DNA from: Lachnospiraceae bacterium
Lineage (GTDB): Bacteria > Bacillota > Clostridia > Lachnospirales > Lachnospiraceae
Direction: 5' to 3'
Assembly: GCA_024698345.1 (NCBI GenBank)
Contig: JAILRH010000203.1
Span: forward strand, 1-64,000
DNA length: 64,000 bases
Under the pieces are notes generated by a model that worked only from the letters and a program-made list of their open reading frames with translations, had not been told where the DNA came from and searched no databases. Every line of letters starts with the position of its first letter. Within the stretch, counting starts at the first letter, position 1. Positions 18,304 through 26,530 of the stretch are shown here, one piece after another. Made by a program: the position numbers and the translations under genes.

Positions 18304-19590
18304 TTATAATTCTTCTTTTGGTTTTTTGAAGTCATTTGCAGTTATGTGCATAAACTGATTCTGATATGAATACCATCTCTTATCCTTTGTTGAGTAGTAT
18401 ACATCAATATATCTTTCTGCATCAGCTCCACCAGACTTAACTAAGATCATGTATGTAGTAGGTCTTGTTCCTGTAATTGTCTCTTTCTCAGCAATGTAAT
18501 AAGGTCCCTTGTACATCTCTAATACATAAGGTTCATCCGGTGTGTAGTTGTTTGTATCTGTTGCTCCATTGAAGTAACTCTTATAAACGTTTGGTCCACA
18601 TACCTTGATTGCTTCCTTCATAGATGAGATTGCATTATCCATCTGTGATTTTGCAATATCCATCTGGCTTGATGGTCCGTTGATGTACTCAAACATCTCT
18701 CTTACAGGATCCTTTGAGAAGAATGGATCTGCAGGATTGCTTCCACCCTGGAATGTACATGCTGCACATATTGTAGCTGCCATAGCGTTGAATCCGCCAT
18801 AGTTAAAACCTACATATTCCGCATTTTCATCATTTGGTACGTCATCTTTTTCCGGTTCAGCGAAGAAAGACTTAATATCATCTACTGTCTTTGGAAGCTT
18901 CTTGAATGTATACTTAACTGATTCACACTGCTGCATCTTAGATGCAACACCCTTTTCCTCATCAATTTCAAATCCTAATCTGAGCAATTCAGTTTTTTCT
19001 TCTTCTGAAACTTTTCCGCTTCCATCTTTTTTCATTTCAAACTCAACATATTTGTCTTTAGTTCCATATTCTATAGTAACATCGTCTTTGAAAGAGAAGT
19101 CACTTACCGGTTTTGTCTGATTATCACCTGAGCTTGTTGGTGTTTCACTCGGTTTAACAGGTGTTGTTGTGTTAGATGGCTGTGTCGGTGTTGTTGTGTT
19201 AGATGGCTGTGTCGGTGTTGCTGTATTGGATGGCTGTGTCGATGTTGTTGTATTGGCACCAGACTTCTTAGTAGCCTTCGCTTTTACAGTAACAGTACAC
19301 TTATAAGCTTTCTTTCCTACAACAGCAGAAATAACAGCTTTTCCGGCTTTCTTACCTGTAACTGTACCTTTCTTTACAGTGGCAACTTTTTTATTGCTTG
19401 TTTTCCACTTAACTTTCTTAACAGCCTTTTTTCCTTTCTTAACTGTTAGAGTCTTCGACTCTCCTACTGAAATTGTGATTTTCTTTTTTGAAATCTTCAC
19501 CTTTGCTGCACTTACAGTTGTTGGCACTGCTACAGATAATGTCATAGTAGCTGCTAATGCAAGTGCACATGTTTTTTTCACTAATCTCAT
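18304..19590 (-). CDS. Secreted Big2-domain protein of unknown function
   Basis: A 428-residue exported protein: signal peptide (about 1-28, ending VSAAK), a Lys-rich Big2 (bacterial Ig-like) domain (about 30-105, VKWKTSNKKVATVKKGTVTGKKAG), a Pro/Thr linker made of a repeated PSNTTTPTQ unit (about 113-155), and a 270-residue C-terminal domain I do not recognise (FNYGGFNAMAATICAACTF, VREMFEYINGPSSQMDIAKSQ). The tail ends with a segment resembling a nuclear-transport-factor-like fold (TTYMILVKSGGADAERYIDVYYS) but that is a guess. There is no sortase motif. AAGGAGG precedes the ATG and a promoter lies at 19648-19676. Confidence 0.8.
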   Translation of the reverse strand: MRLVKKTCALALAATMTLSVAVPTTVSAAKVKISKKKITISVGESKTLTVKKGKKAVKKVKWKTSNKKVATVKKGTVTGKKAGKAVISAVVGKKAYKCTVTVKAKATKKSGANTTTSTQPSNTATPTQPSNTTTPTQPSNTTTPVKPSETPTSSGDNQTKPVSDFSFKDDVTIEYGTKDKYVEFEMKKDGSGKVSEEEKTELLRLGFEIDEEKGVASKMQQCESVKYTFKKLPKTVDDIKSFFAEPEKDDVPNDENAEYVGFNYGGFNAMAATICAACTFQGGSNPADPFFSKDPVREMFEYINGPSSQMDIAKSQMDNAISSMKEAIKVCGPNVYKSYFNGATDTNNYTPDEPYVLEMYKGPYYIAEKETITGTRPTTYMILVKSGGADAERYIDVYYSTKDKRWYSYQNQFMHITANDFKKPKEEL

Positions 19591-19647
19591 TCCTTACCCT
19601 CCTTAAATAATTAAGTTTTTTCAAAACTTTCAATGTTTTTCATTATC

Positions 19648-19676
19648 ATTGTACTAAATTTGTTAATATTTTACAA
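19648..19676 (-). promoter_or_regulatory. Promoter of the Big2 protein gene
   Basis: On the minus strand TTGTAA (19671-19676) and TACAAT (19648-19653) are 17 bases apart, about 60 bases upstream of the ATG. Confidence 0.5.
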
Positions 19677-19689
19677 TAAAGTAAATAGA

Positions 19690-19780
19690 TATAATACGCA
19701 TAATCCACCAGAAGGTTTTTATATCTTCTAAATCTGCATCGTCTGTTTGCTACGCCCACAAATATGTGGGCGTTTTTCTT
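19690..19780 (+). ncRNA. Possible short plus-strand transcript ending in a terminator
   Basis: ACGCCCACA (19752-19760) pairs perfectly with TGTGGGCGT (19765-19773) and is followed by TTTTCTTTT on the plus strand, although no plus-strand gene lies upstream. A TATAAT stands at 19690-19695, without a clear -35. This could be a roughly 75-base RNA or a relic terminator. Confidence 0.25.
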
Positions 19781-19827
19781 TTCATGAGAACGCCGAAGGC
19801 GGTCTTTCCTATAAAGTAAAATAAGAA

Positions 19828-19849
19828 AAGCACCGCATACACGGTGCTT
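19828..19849 (-). terminator. Minus-strand terminator beyond the repeat region
   Basis: AAGCACCG (19842-19849 on minus) pairs with CGGTGCTT (19828-19835) and is followed by TTCTTATTTT. The nearest minus-strand gene upstream ends at 20563, so the tandem-repeat region may be its transcribed 3' part. Confidence 0.5.
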
Positions 19850-20178
19850 ATTCTAGTTCCAAAGTAACCTAGCCACTTTCACTTCGGATAATGTATCTGT
19901 TTCCTGTTTTTCCCTTCAAGAACAAATACATTTATATTACATTTTTCCTTCCGATCTAGCCTCGCCTTCCATACCCTACTTACGCTTTTATTGTGTTTCC
20001 ATACCCTTTCTTGCACAGTCCGTCGTTTTTCATTTTTCTTTTAGCACTTTCATACTCCCTTTGCACAGTTCTTCGTTTTTCTTATAAGGCTTTCATACTC
20101 TCTTTGCACAGTTCTTCGTTTTCCATACCGATTTTGGCTAGTTTGTTTTTCTCACCTCTCCCGTTTCCGTTCAATTGA

Positions 20179-20334
20179 TTTTCATACCCGTTAGCCGTTT
20201 TCACACTCGTCGTACTCTTTTCATACCCGTTAGCCGTTTTCACACTCGTCGTACTCTTTTCATACCCGTTAGCTTTTTTCACACTCGTCGTACTCTTTTC
20301 ATACCCGTTAGCTTTTTTCATACTCAAGGTACAT
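20179..20334. repeat. Tandem repeat, 39 bp x 4
   Basis: Units begin at 20179, 20218, 20257 and 20296; each starts TTTTCATACCCGTTAGC and contains CACTCGTCGTACTC. The first three are nearly identical and the fourth decays towards its end. On the minus strand the 39-bp unit stays open as a 13-residue repeat, but no ribosome site or initiation context supports translation. Confidence 0.85.
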
Positions 20335-20455
20335 TTTTTCAAACCCATTTTGCATAGTTGCTTTCATACTCGCCATCATCACCCTTCCGTTCTGACAGCC
20401 GATTTTCCAGTTTCTGTTTTTTCCTTTTTTCTTTCCTCATAGTCTGATTGTTTTT

Positions 20456-20552
20456 CGTTTTTCCCACTTTTTAAGTTTGCTTTCAATTCTTCGTTTTTCC
20501 CACTTTTTAAGTTTGCTTTCAGTTCTTCGTTTTCCCACTTTTTAAGTTTGCT
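20456..20552. repeat. Tandem repeat, 36 bp x 2.7
   Basis: Units start at 20456, 20492 and 20528. Each begins CGTTTTTCCCACTTTTTAAG and continues TTTGCTTTCA; the third unit is cut short just before the end of the gene at 20563. Confidence 0.8.
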
Positions 20553-20562
20553 AGTTTTTTCA

Positions 20563-20826
20563 TCAACTGGTTTCTAATATTTTTTCAAACCACTCAACCT
20601 TTAATAAGTAATTTTGTTCTTCTAAGTAATCCGATATCTCTCCCTTGTCGCTTTCTGCACCCTCGCGCTTCAACAGCAACATCTCAATTTTGTCATCCAT
20701 CACTTTGTTAAGTGCCTGTTCAACATCTGAATAACAAAATACAGTGCATCCGGGATATCTATCCATTAACAAATCGTACTCTCTTGTGAGTTTCGACCTG
20801 TTGTCTTCTACAAGTGCTATATTCAT
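20563..20826 (-). CDS. Short degenerate response-regulator receiver
   Basis: An 87-residue protein that begins like a CheY-type receiver (MNIALVEDNRSKLTREYDLLMDRY), with the acidic ED pair and the beta2 region (CTVFCYSD). Where the phospho-acceptor Asp should lie, the sequence reads IEMLLLKREG, so it cannot be phosphorylated in the normal way, and no output domain follows. It may be a remnant of a response regulator or a pseudo-receiver. It lies downstream of the two-component pair, in the same direction, after a terminator. The start could also be the GTG at 20836-20838. Confidence 0.5.
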   Translation of the reverse strand: MNIALVEDNRSKLTREYDLLMDRYPGCTVFCYSDVEQALNKVMDDKIEMLLLKREGAESDKGEISDYLEEQNYLLKVEWFEKILETS

Positions 20827-20975
20827 CCTTTCACGCACCTTTCAATTTATTATTTACCAGATTCGAAATAATAACCCCCGAATCCGGTATTCTGAAAATA
20901 AGAATATGGATGGTATTCTCCTTTTCTATATGAACATTTTAACACACCAAAGTTGCAATAAAGTTGCAATAAAAA

Positions 20976-21007
20976 ACCCCAAAATCAAATAATTTTGGAG
21001 TTTTTTT
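20976..21007. terminator. Terminator after the response regulator gene
   Basis: CCAAAAT (20979-20985) pairs with ATTTTGG (20992-20998), flanked by A and T runs on both sides, so it can work in both directions. It follows the stop at 21028 on the minus strand. Confidence 0.75.
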
Positions 21008-21027
21008 AATAAAATCAATTTTTATCA

Positions 21028-21849
21028 CTATTTTTTAAGTCCGCCCTCATAAAATTGACCGAGCAAAAATTCAGACCAGCTGTAATTAATCATATACTCA
21101 CCGTGAAAGGCATTAATTCCTGTAGGTTTTCCCTCAACCCAGTCATAATAATCACACTCTACCATAGATGTATTAAGTCCAAGTTTTCCCCAGCTAAAAT
21201 TAATTAACTTTTCACAGCCCACTGCCTGCAAAGTGTCTTTCAAATCATTTCTCAACTTTTGGAAATAGGATTTGTGCTGACTGTCATCTTCCCAGAGGAC
21301 TGCGGTTATCTCGGCATTAGAACAGGTTGCTCCCTTTCTGTCCGTAAGATATGCCAGCACTTCCTTGGTTTTTTCAAGCTGAAACTGAAGAGGCTTTTCA
21401 TCAACAAATATCTCAAAATTTCCAAAACACTGAAGTCTTATTCTCTTATCGGAATTTTGTTTGAGGGGATTTCTGAGATTCTCCATCTCCCTTGTTATAT
21501 CTGTTGCTCCAACAGGTTTTGTTATATACCCTGACGCTCTAAGTTCCATGGCTTCAACAGCATATTGACTGTAACCTGTACAAAAGATAATATTTATATC
21601 CGCATTTGTTTCTTTCAGTCTGTAGGCTAGCTCTATTCCTGTCATGCCGGGCATCTGAACATCAAGAAATGCTATATCAACCTGATTCTCTTTTGAATAA
21701 TCAAGCGCATCATAAGCATCATCAAATGTCACTATCTCACCGTTTTCCGATTTTAAATCACACAATTTATTATTTCGAATAACTTCATCAATAGCCTGTT
21801 TTAATGCATCTAACTGAAGTTGTTCATCATCTACAGCAATAATCTTCAT
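21028..21849 (-). CDS. Response regulator with receiver and winged-helix (SARP/OmpR-like) output
   Basis: A 273-residue transcription regulator. The receiver (1-125) has the acidic pair DDE near residue 7, the phospho-acceptor Asp63 (FLDVQMPG), the switch Thr/Ser region (IIFCTGYSQYAVEA) and the conserved Lys (GYITKPV). The C-terminal half (about 135-225) looks like a winged-helix DNA-binding domain of the transcriptional-activator type (IRLQCFGNFEIFVDEKPLQFQLEKTKEVLAYLTDRKG). It pairs with the kinase just upstream in the same operon. Targets are unknown. AGGAGGTG precedes the ATG. Confidence 0.88.
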   Translation of the reverse strand: MKIIAVDDEQLQLDALKQAIDEVIRNNKLCDLKSENGEIVTFDDAYDALDYSKENQVDIAFLDVQMPGMTGIELAYRLKETNADINIIFCTGYSQYAVEAMELRASGYITKPVGATDITREMENLRNPLKQNSDKRIRLQCFGNFEIFVDEKPLQFQLEKTKEVLAYLTDRKGATCSNAEITAVLWEDDSQHKSYFQKLRNDLKDTLQAVGCEKLINFSWGKLGLNTSMVECDYYDWVEGKPTGINAFHGEYMINYSWSEFLLGQFYEGGLKK

Positions 21850-21895
21850 GGAACTACACCTCCTGTATTATGAATCTCTTTTATGTCTGTCTCTT

Positions 21896-21991
21896 TATTT
21901 CCTATCACTTTTGTATCTGTTATTTCCTATCACTTTTGTATCTGCTATTTCCTATCACTTTTGTATCTGTTATTTCCTGTCACTTTTGTCC
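21896..21991. repeat. Tandem repeat, 25 bp x 4
   Basis: Units start at 21896, 21921, 21946 and 21971, each close to TATTTCCTATCACTTTTGTA plus TCTGT. They fill the gap between the kinase and the regulator, and the last copy overlaps the final codons and stop of the kinase gene (stop at 21970-21972). On the minus strand each copy carries GTGATAGGAAATA. Confidence 0.88.
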
Positions 21992-23247
21992 ACATTTCTC
22001 TGCTTTGGCACCTTAATTGTTATAACTGTGCCTTTTCCTTTTTCACTTGCTATTTCCAACTTTCCGCCACACATCATCTTAAGTCTCTGCTTAACATTTT
22101 CCATTCCCACATGGACCTGTGAATCCTCACCAAAACTGTCCGGATCAAATCCAACTCCGTCATCTTCAATTATAATCTCATAATATGACTTTCGGTCAAT
22201 TGAGCCGATAATTACCTTTCCGCCGCCACGTTTCTGACACACTCCGTGAACAACGGCATTCTCCACAAGCGGTTGAAGTGTCAGCGGTGGAATTTCAAAA
22301 TCTACTGACTCAAAATTATAAAAAACTGACAATCTCCTTCCGAACCTTATCTGCTCAATTCGAAGATAGGCCTTCGTGTGCTCCACTTCTTTTTCAAATG
22401 GAATACATTCATCATTGGTCATTGTATCAATATTCATGCGCAGGTACGAAGAAAAATCCATTATCAGGCCCGTCAGTTGCTCATCCTTACACAACTGCTT
22501 CATACTACTGAGTGTATTAAAAATAAAGTGCGGATGAATCTGGGACAACAGCAGCATCTTCTGACTTTTATTCAGTTCTTCCTCGTAGTGCAGTTTTGCC
22601 ATCTCATCCTCTATCGTGATGTTGAGATAAATCATAATAATAGAGATATTCATTGACAGAAACACTACTGACTCATTCCATTTATCAATGAAAAACAGCG
22701 AAACCGACGGGAAAATAATATAGAGTATCCATGTCATCATCTTGGTAATTCCTATAGTCTTTCGCCATCTGACTGCATATATAATGTCAAAAAAAAGTCC
22801 CAATATAAGTACTATCTCAACCATCCAATAATTTGGATTTTCTACAGGCTGACCATCCACAATATGATAAAACCACCCTGTAAAATAGGAACACCAATAT
22901 GCAACTATCATTATTGTTATTAACAAAAACGGTACCTGAACTACTAGGGATGCTACATTGATATACAGTCTCATTTTTGTCACGAAATATCCGTGAAAGA
23001 AAATAACCTGAAAAGCAGTCAGTGTGTACATAATACACCACAAAACAACATATTCCCTGTTAATAACATATGTAACCGAGTCCACCAGATTCATGACAAT
23101 CTGAGTGACCAGAATTCCCATAAAATATTGATTTATTTTTTCCGAGTACACAGTCTTTAGCATATAACACAACATAATAGCAATAAGAATTGCTGCCGCG
23201 TATACTTCCAAGGATGTACTCACCACATTTACTAAAAAGTTATCCAC
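21970..23247 (-). CDS. LytS-type sensor histidine kinase
   Basis: A 425-residue membrane kinase. About seven hydrophobic segments (residues 1-215) precede a His_kinase (PF06580-type) domain with the phospho-His in SQIHPHFIFNTLSSM near residue 235, and an ATPase domain with the N box (PLVENAVVHGV) and G boxes (DDGVGFD, GMENVKQRL). The signal sensed is unknown. It would phosphorylate the regulator at 21028-21849. I favour a GTG start at 23245-23247, eight bases after AGAGG; an ATG at 23280 has a poorer site and would add 11 residues. Its last codons lie within a tandem repeat. Confidence 0.87.
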   Translation of the reverse strand: MDNFLVNVVSTSLEVYAAAILIAIMLCYMLKTVYSEKINQYFMGILVTQIVMNLVDSVTYVINREYVVLWCIMYTLTAFQVIFFHGYFVTKMRLYINVASLVVQVPFLLITIMIVAYWCSYFTGWFYHIVDGQPVENPNYWMVEIVLILGLFFDIIYAVRWRKTIGITKMMTWILYIIFPSVSLFFIDKWNESVVFLSMNISIIMIYLNITIEDEMAKLHYEEELNKSQKMLLLSQIHPHFIFNTLSSMKQLCKDEQLTGLIMDFSSYLRMNIDTMTNDECIPFEKEVEHTKAYLRIEQIRFGRRLSVFYNFESVDFEIPPLTLQPLVENAVVHGVCQKRGGGKVIIGSIDRKSYYEIIIEDDGVGFDPDSFGEDSQVHVGMENVKQRLKMMCGGKLEIASEKGKGTVITIKVPKQRNVDKSDRK

Positions 23248-23483
23248 AATATAATCCTCTCTGAATCTTTTTTTACACATCCGCTCATTTGTTTATTATT
23301 TCTCCAACTTATATATCTATTATAGCACATTGTTTTTCATAACTTGTAGTTTTTTTGCAAGCATATTTCTTTCACTTATGTCTTCATCTTATGACTTTTG
23401 TGACATGACATTCACATGTTTATGATTTTATATAACCCTATGCCGTTACCTTTCTTTCTCTGAGCTTACATACTCTTTGGATT

Positions 23484-23760
23484 TTTCTTCACGCGGGTTG
23501 TCAGGTTTTGCTTTCCCCTTAGAAACTTCTGACATCCCCTTTCCATTTTTCTTCACATGGGTTGTCAGGTTTTGCTTTTCCCTCAGAAACTCCTGACATC
23601 CCCTTTCCATTTTTCTTCACATGGGTTGCCGGAGGTTACTTTTTCACATGAAATCCCTGACATCCCCTTTCCATTTTTCTTCAATCGGGTTGCCGGAGAT
23701 TACTTTTTCACATGAAACTCCTGACATCCCCTTTCCATTTTTCTTCAATCGGGTTACCGT
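23484..23760. repeat. Tandem repeat, 64 bp x about 4.3
   Basis: GACATCCCCTTTCCATTTTT recurs at 23531, 23595, 23659 and 23723, a spacing of exactly 64 bases. Units also share TTCTTCACATGGGTTG and related forms. Because 64 is not a multiple of three and reading frames do not persist, the array is not protein-coding. Confidence 0.88.
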
Positions 23761-23792
23761 ACCTTTCTTTTTCTTAGTTTTCCACATATTCA

Positions 23793-23813
23793 AGAACGCT
23801 TTCAGCGTTCTTA
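23793..23813. repeat. Small dispersed palindrome, copy 1
   Basis: AAGAACGC and GCGTTCTT flank TTTCA. The phrase TTCAAGAAC...GCGTTCTT recurs upstream of iorA (26419-26440) and at 59403-59422; with the first of these the likeness continues for about 40 bases (a CTAGCGC/CTACGC phrase and ATTCCAT). Confidence 0.55.
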
Positions 23814-23843
23814 CTACGCTTATTCCATGTCTTTTCTATAAAT

Positions 23844-23916
23844 AAAAAGAGAGTCCCTCAAACTCAGTTTGCGTAATCTAAAATTTGCGTAAACTAAATT
23901 TCTGAACTCTCTTTTT
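23844..23916 (-). terminator. Terminator of iorAB
   Basis: AAAAAGAGAGT (23844-23854) pairs with ACTCTCTTTTT (23906-23916) around a 51-base loop with two GCGTAA copies. It lies downstream of the iorB stop on the minus strand. Confidence 0.5.
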
Positions 23917-23938
23917 TTCTTATATTTAACAATGTTTA

Positions 23939-24017
23939 AAACACTATTTTCTTTAATAACTAATTATTACTTAAACACTTTTTTCTTTAATAACTAATTA
24001 TTATTCAAAACACTATT
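23939..24017. repeat. AT-rich direct repeat
   Basis: TTTCTTTAATAACTAATTAT appears twice, about 37 bases apart, flanked by AACACTATTTT copies. Non-coding. Confidence 0.6.
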
Positions 24018-24067
24018 TTTCTCTTATATAATAATATCAAATAGGTATCATTGATTCGCATATCTTA

Positions 24068-24646
24068 CTATGCAAATAACTCATATCCCTTTTCAAATGC
24101 AGCAACGTTGATGTCCACTGTCTTCGGCGGAACTGTATTCTTGATTACTTCAATCCACTGCTCTTTTGGGAAATCCATTCTCTTTGCAGCAGCTCCAAGA
24201 ATGATAACGTTAAATACTCTTGAGTTGCCCATTTTGATTGCTTCATCCATCGCATCAAGTGCAAGTACATTGTGTTCCTTTGAAAGGTTCTCAATGATAT
24301 TGTCAGGATACTGTGCTACACCTGTAACTACAGGCATTGGATCTATTCTCTGATCATTTACAATGATAACTCCGTCCTTTTTGAGGAAGTGTGAGTATCT
24401 GAGTGCCTCAAGTCTCTCGAATGCGATAAGTACATCTGCCTGTCCCTCTTCTACGATTGGCTCTGCAACATTTTCACCGTAACGTACATAAGTAACTACG
24501 CTACCACCACGCTGTGCCATACCATGAACTTCAGAAAGCTTAACATCATAACCTGCAAGCACTGTGATTCCACCTAATATTCTACTGGTGAGAAGTGTTC
24601 CCTGTCCACCTACACCAACAATCATAATATTCTTTGTCTCTGCCAT
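24068..24646 (-). CDS. iorB: Indolepyruvate:ferredoxin oxidoreductase, beta subunit
   Basis: A 192-residue gamma-type domain of the 2-oxoacid:ferredoxin oxidoreductase family (MIVGVGGQGTLLTSRILGG, VHGMAQRGGSVVTYVRYGE). With IorA it converts aryl pyruvates from aromatic amino acids to aryl-acetyl-CoA and reduces ferredoxin, in the cytoplasm. It starts two bases after the iorA stop, with its ribosome site GGGAG inside the end of iorA, so the two are translationally linked. Confidence 0.93.
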   Translation of the reverse strand: MAETKNIMIVGVGGQGTLLTSRILGGITVLAGYDVKLSEVHGMAQRGGSVVTYVRYGENVAEPIVEEGQADVLIAFERLEALRYSHFLKKDGVIIVNDQRIDPMPVVTGVAQYPDNIIENLSKEHNVLALDAMDEAIKMGNSRVFNVIILGAAAKRMDFPKEQWIEVIKNTVPPKTVDINVAAFEKGYELFA

Positions 24647-24648
24647 GA

Positions 24649-26391
24649 TTACTCTCCCTTCTTCTTAAGTTCTATAGCGTCAAACTTGCAATTGCTCATG
24701 CAAAGTCCGCAACCGTTACAAAGTGTCTGGTCAATAGAAATTGTACCATCTTCGTTCTTTGTGATTGCAGGACATCCTGAAGCAAGGCACATACCGCACT
24801 TCTTACATTTTTCAGGAATTGCAATGCATTTTCCCTTTGGAACATATGACTTAAGAAGTGCACATGGAGATTTTGCAATAATTACTGAAACTTCATCTTT
24901 TGCAACTTCCGCCTTAACTACTTCTTCGAAATTCTTTAAATCAAACGGATCGGCAACAACAACATTCTTAACTCCCATAGCCTTACACAGCTCATCAAGA
25001 AGAATAACATTTGCTTCTTCTCCTGACAATGTCTTTCCTGTTGCAGGATTATCCTGATGACCTGTCATACCTGTTGTTGAGTTATCAAGAATAATGACTG
25101 TTCCTGTGGCTTTGTTGTATACCATATTCATAAGTGAGTTAACACCTGTGTGAAGGAATGTAGAATCTCCGATTACTGCAACCCAGTTCTTGATATAATC
25201 TTTTCCTTTTGCCTTTTCCATACCGTGAAGTGTGGAAATACTTGAACCCATACATACTGTTGTATCAACAACACCGAGTGGATTAACGGCACCAAGTGTA
25301 TAACATCCGATATCACCTGCTGCGTGAATTCTTAACTTCTTGAGCACTGAGTATGTAGCTCTGTGTGGACATCCCGGGCAAAGTATTGGAGGTCTTGCAG
25401 GAGCATCTGCTGCAGCCTTAACTTCAATCTTCTCTCCGAGAATCTTTTCTCTGAGCATGTTTGCACTGTATTCTCCCTGAATTGTGAAGATATTCTTACC
25501 ATCACATTCAATACCCATTGCTCTAACCTGCTCTTCGATAACAGGCTCAAGTTCTTCAAATATAATAAGCCTGTCTACTTTTGATGCAAACTCTTTGATA
25601 AGTTTCTTTGGAAGAGGATGAACCATACCAAGCTTAAGTACTGATGCATTTGGAAGAACTTCCTTTACATACTGGTATGGGATACCGCTTGTAATGAAAC
25701 CAATCTTTGTGTCATTGTACTCTACTTTGTTAATTGGCATTGTACATGCATCTTCTGTAAGATCATTTAATCTCTTTTCTACATCTATATGTCTCTTGAT
25801 AGCATTACCAGGCATCATAACATTCTTGGCAATGTTTCTCTCATATATCTTATCGTCTACTTCTACTCTGTCTTCAAGATTAACAACACCCTGTGAGTGT
25901 GCAAGTCTTGTAGTAGTTCTTAAAATAACAGGAGTATCGTACTTCTCAGATACTTCATAAGCATACTTTGTAAATACTCTTGCTTCTTCACTGTCAGCAG
26001 GCTCAATAACAGGAACCATTGCTGCACGTCCAATCATTCTTGTATCCTGCTCATTCTGAGAGCTGTATATCCCAGGATCGTCAGCTACAACTAATACCAT
26101 ACCGCCGTTTACTCCGATGTAACCTGCAGTAAATAAAGGATCAGCTGCAACATTGAGTCCAACCATCTTCATCATTGTCATAGAACGAACACCTGCCATT
26201 GAAGCTCCGATAGCAACTTCTGTAGCTACCTTTTCATTTGGTGCCCACTCAGCGTAAATCCCATCATACTTTACAATATTTTCGCTAACTTCAGTACTTG
26301 GTGTACCTGGGTATGCTGAAGAAACTTTTACGCCAGCCTCATATGCACCTCTGGCGATAGCTTCGTTACCCAACATAATCTTCTTATTCAC
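24649..26391 (-). CDS. iorA: Indolepyruvate:ferredoxin oxidoreductase, alpha subunit
   Basis: A 580-residue subunit. The N-terminal pyrimidine-binding domain (GNEAIARGAYEAGVKVSSAYPGTPSTE), the central TPP-binding domain (GDIGCYTLGAVNPLG, VIGDSTFLHTG) and a C-terminal pair of 4Fe-4S ferredoxin motifs (CKKCGMCLASGCP, CNGCGLCMSNC) are all present, as expected for a working enzyme. Start codon appears to be GTG at 26389-26391 with AGG motifs upstream. A dispersed palindrome sits in the leader. Confidence 0.94.
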   Translation of the reverse strand: MNKKIMLGNEAIARGAYEAGVKVSSAYPGTPSTEVSENIVKYDGIYAEWAPNEKVATEVAIGASMAGVRSMTMMKMVGLNVAADPLFTAGYIGVNGGMVLVVADDPGIYSSQNEQDTRMIGRAAMVPVIEPADSEEARVFTKYAYEVSEKYDTPVILRTTTRLAHSQGVVNLEDRVEVDDKIYERNIAKNVMMPGNAIKRHIDVEKRLNDLTEDACTMPINKVEYNDTKIGFITSGIPYQYVKEVLPNASVLKLGMVHPLPKKLIKEFASKVDRLIIFEELEPVIEEQVRAMGIECDGKNIFTIQGEYSANMLREKILGEKIEVKAAADAPARPPILCPGCPHRATYSVLKKLRIHAAGDIGCYTLGAVNPLGVVDTTVCMGSSISTLHGMEKAKGKDYIKNWVAVIGDSTFLHTGVNSLMNMVYNKATGTVIILDNSTTGMTGHQDNPATGKTLSGEEANVILLDELCKAMGVKNVVVADPFDLKNFEEVVKAEVAKDEVSVIIAKSPCALLKSYVPKGKCIAIPEKCKKCGMCLASGCPAITKNEDGTISIDQTLCNGCGLCMSNCKFDAIELKKKGE

Positions 26392-26418
26392 AATAAGTAA
26401 CCTACCTTTCGTTTATTC

Positions 26419-26440
26419 AAGAACACTCCCGGCGTTCTTT
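26419..26440. repeat. Small dispersed palindrome, copy 2
   Basis: AAGAACACTCCCGGCGTTCTT, an imperfect copy of the element at 23793-23813, in the leader of iorA. Confidence 0.45.
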
Positions 26441-26530
26441 CTAGCGCAAGATTCCATAAACCGCTATTTTTCATTATAAATAAATAGTCAATATAAGTCA
26501 AACAATTCAAGAAGGCACTCTATCCTTGAC

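Larger units (their letters stand above)
19860..20562. repeat. Non-coding region of diverged repeats
   Basis: About 700 bases with no convincing gene. Copies of a phrase close to CTTTGCACAGTTCTTCGTTTT recur near 20010, 20060 and 20105. They flank the 39-bp repeats (20179-20334) and 36-bp repeats (20456-20552). Sequence is T-rich on the plus strand. Confidence 0.6.
23281..24067. other. Gene-free region with repeats
   Basis: No gene is supported. It holds the 64-bp tandem repeat (23484-23760), a small AAGAACGC/GCGTTCTT hairpin (23793-23813), the iorB terminator (23844-23916) and an AT-rich 37-bp-like duplication (23939-24017). Confidence 0.6.

Noticed and set aside
20082..20348. 88-codon frame with a 13-residue repeat (YEKSTTSVKTANG)
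   Set aside because: It is the 39-bp tandem repeat read in frame. There is no ribosome site, no conserved start, and the flanks are non-coding repeats of other periods.
20179..20552. Possible CRISPR array
   Set aside because: Repeats are directly adjacent without unique spacers, differ in period between blocks, and no cas gene is near.
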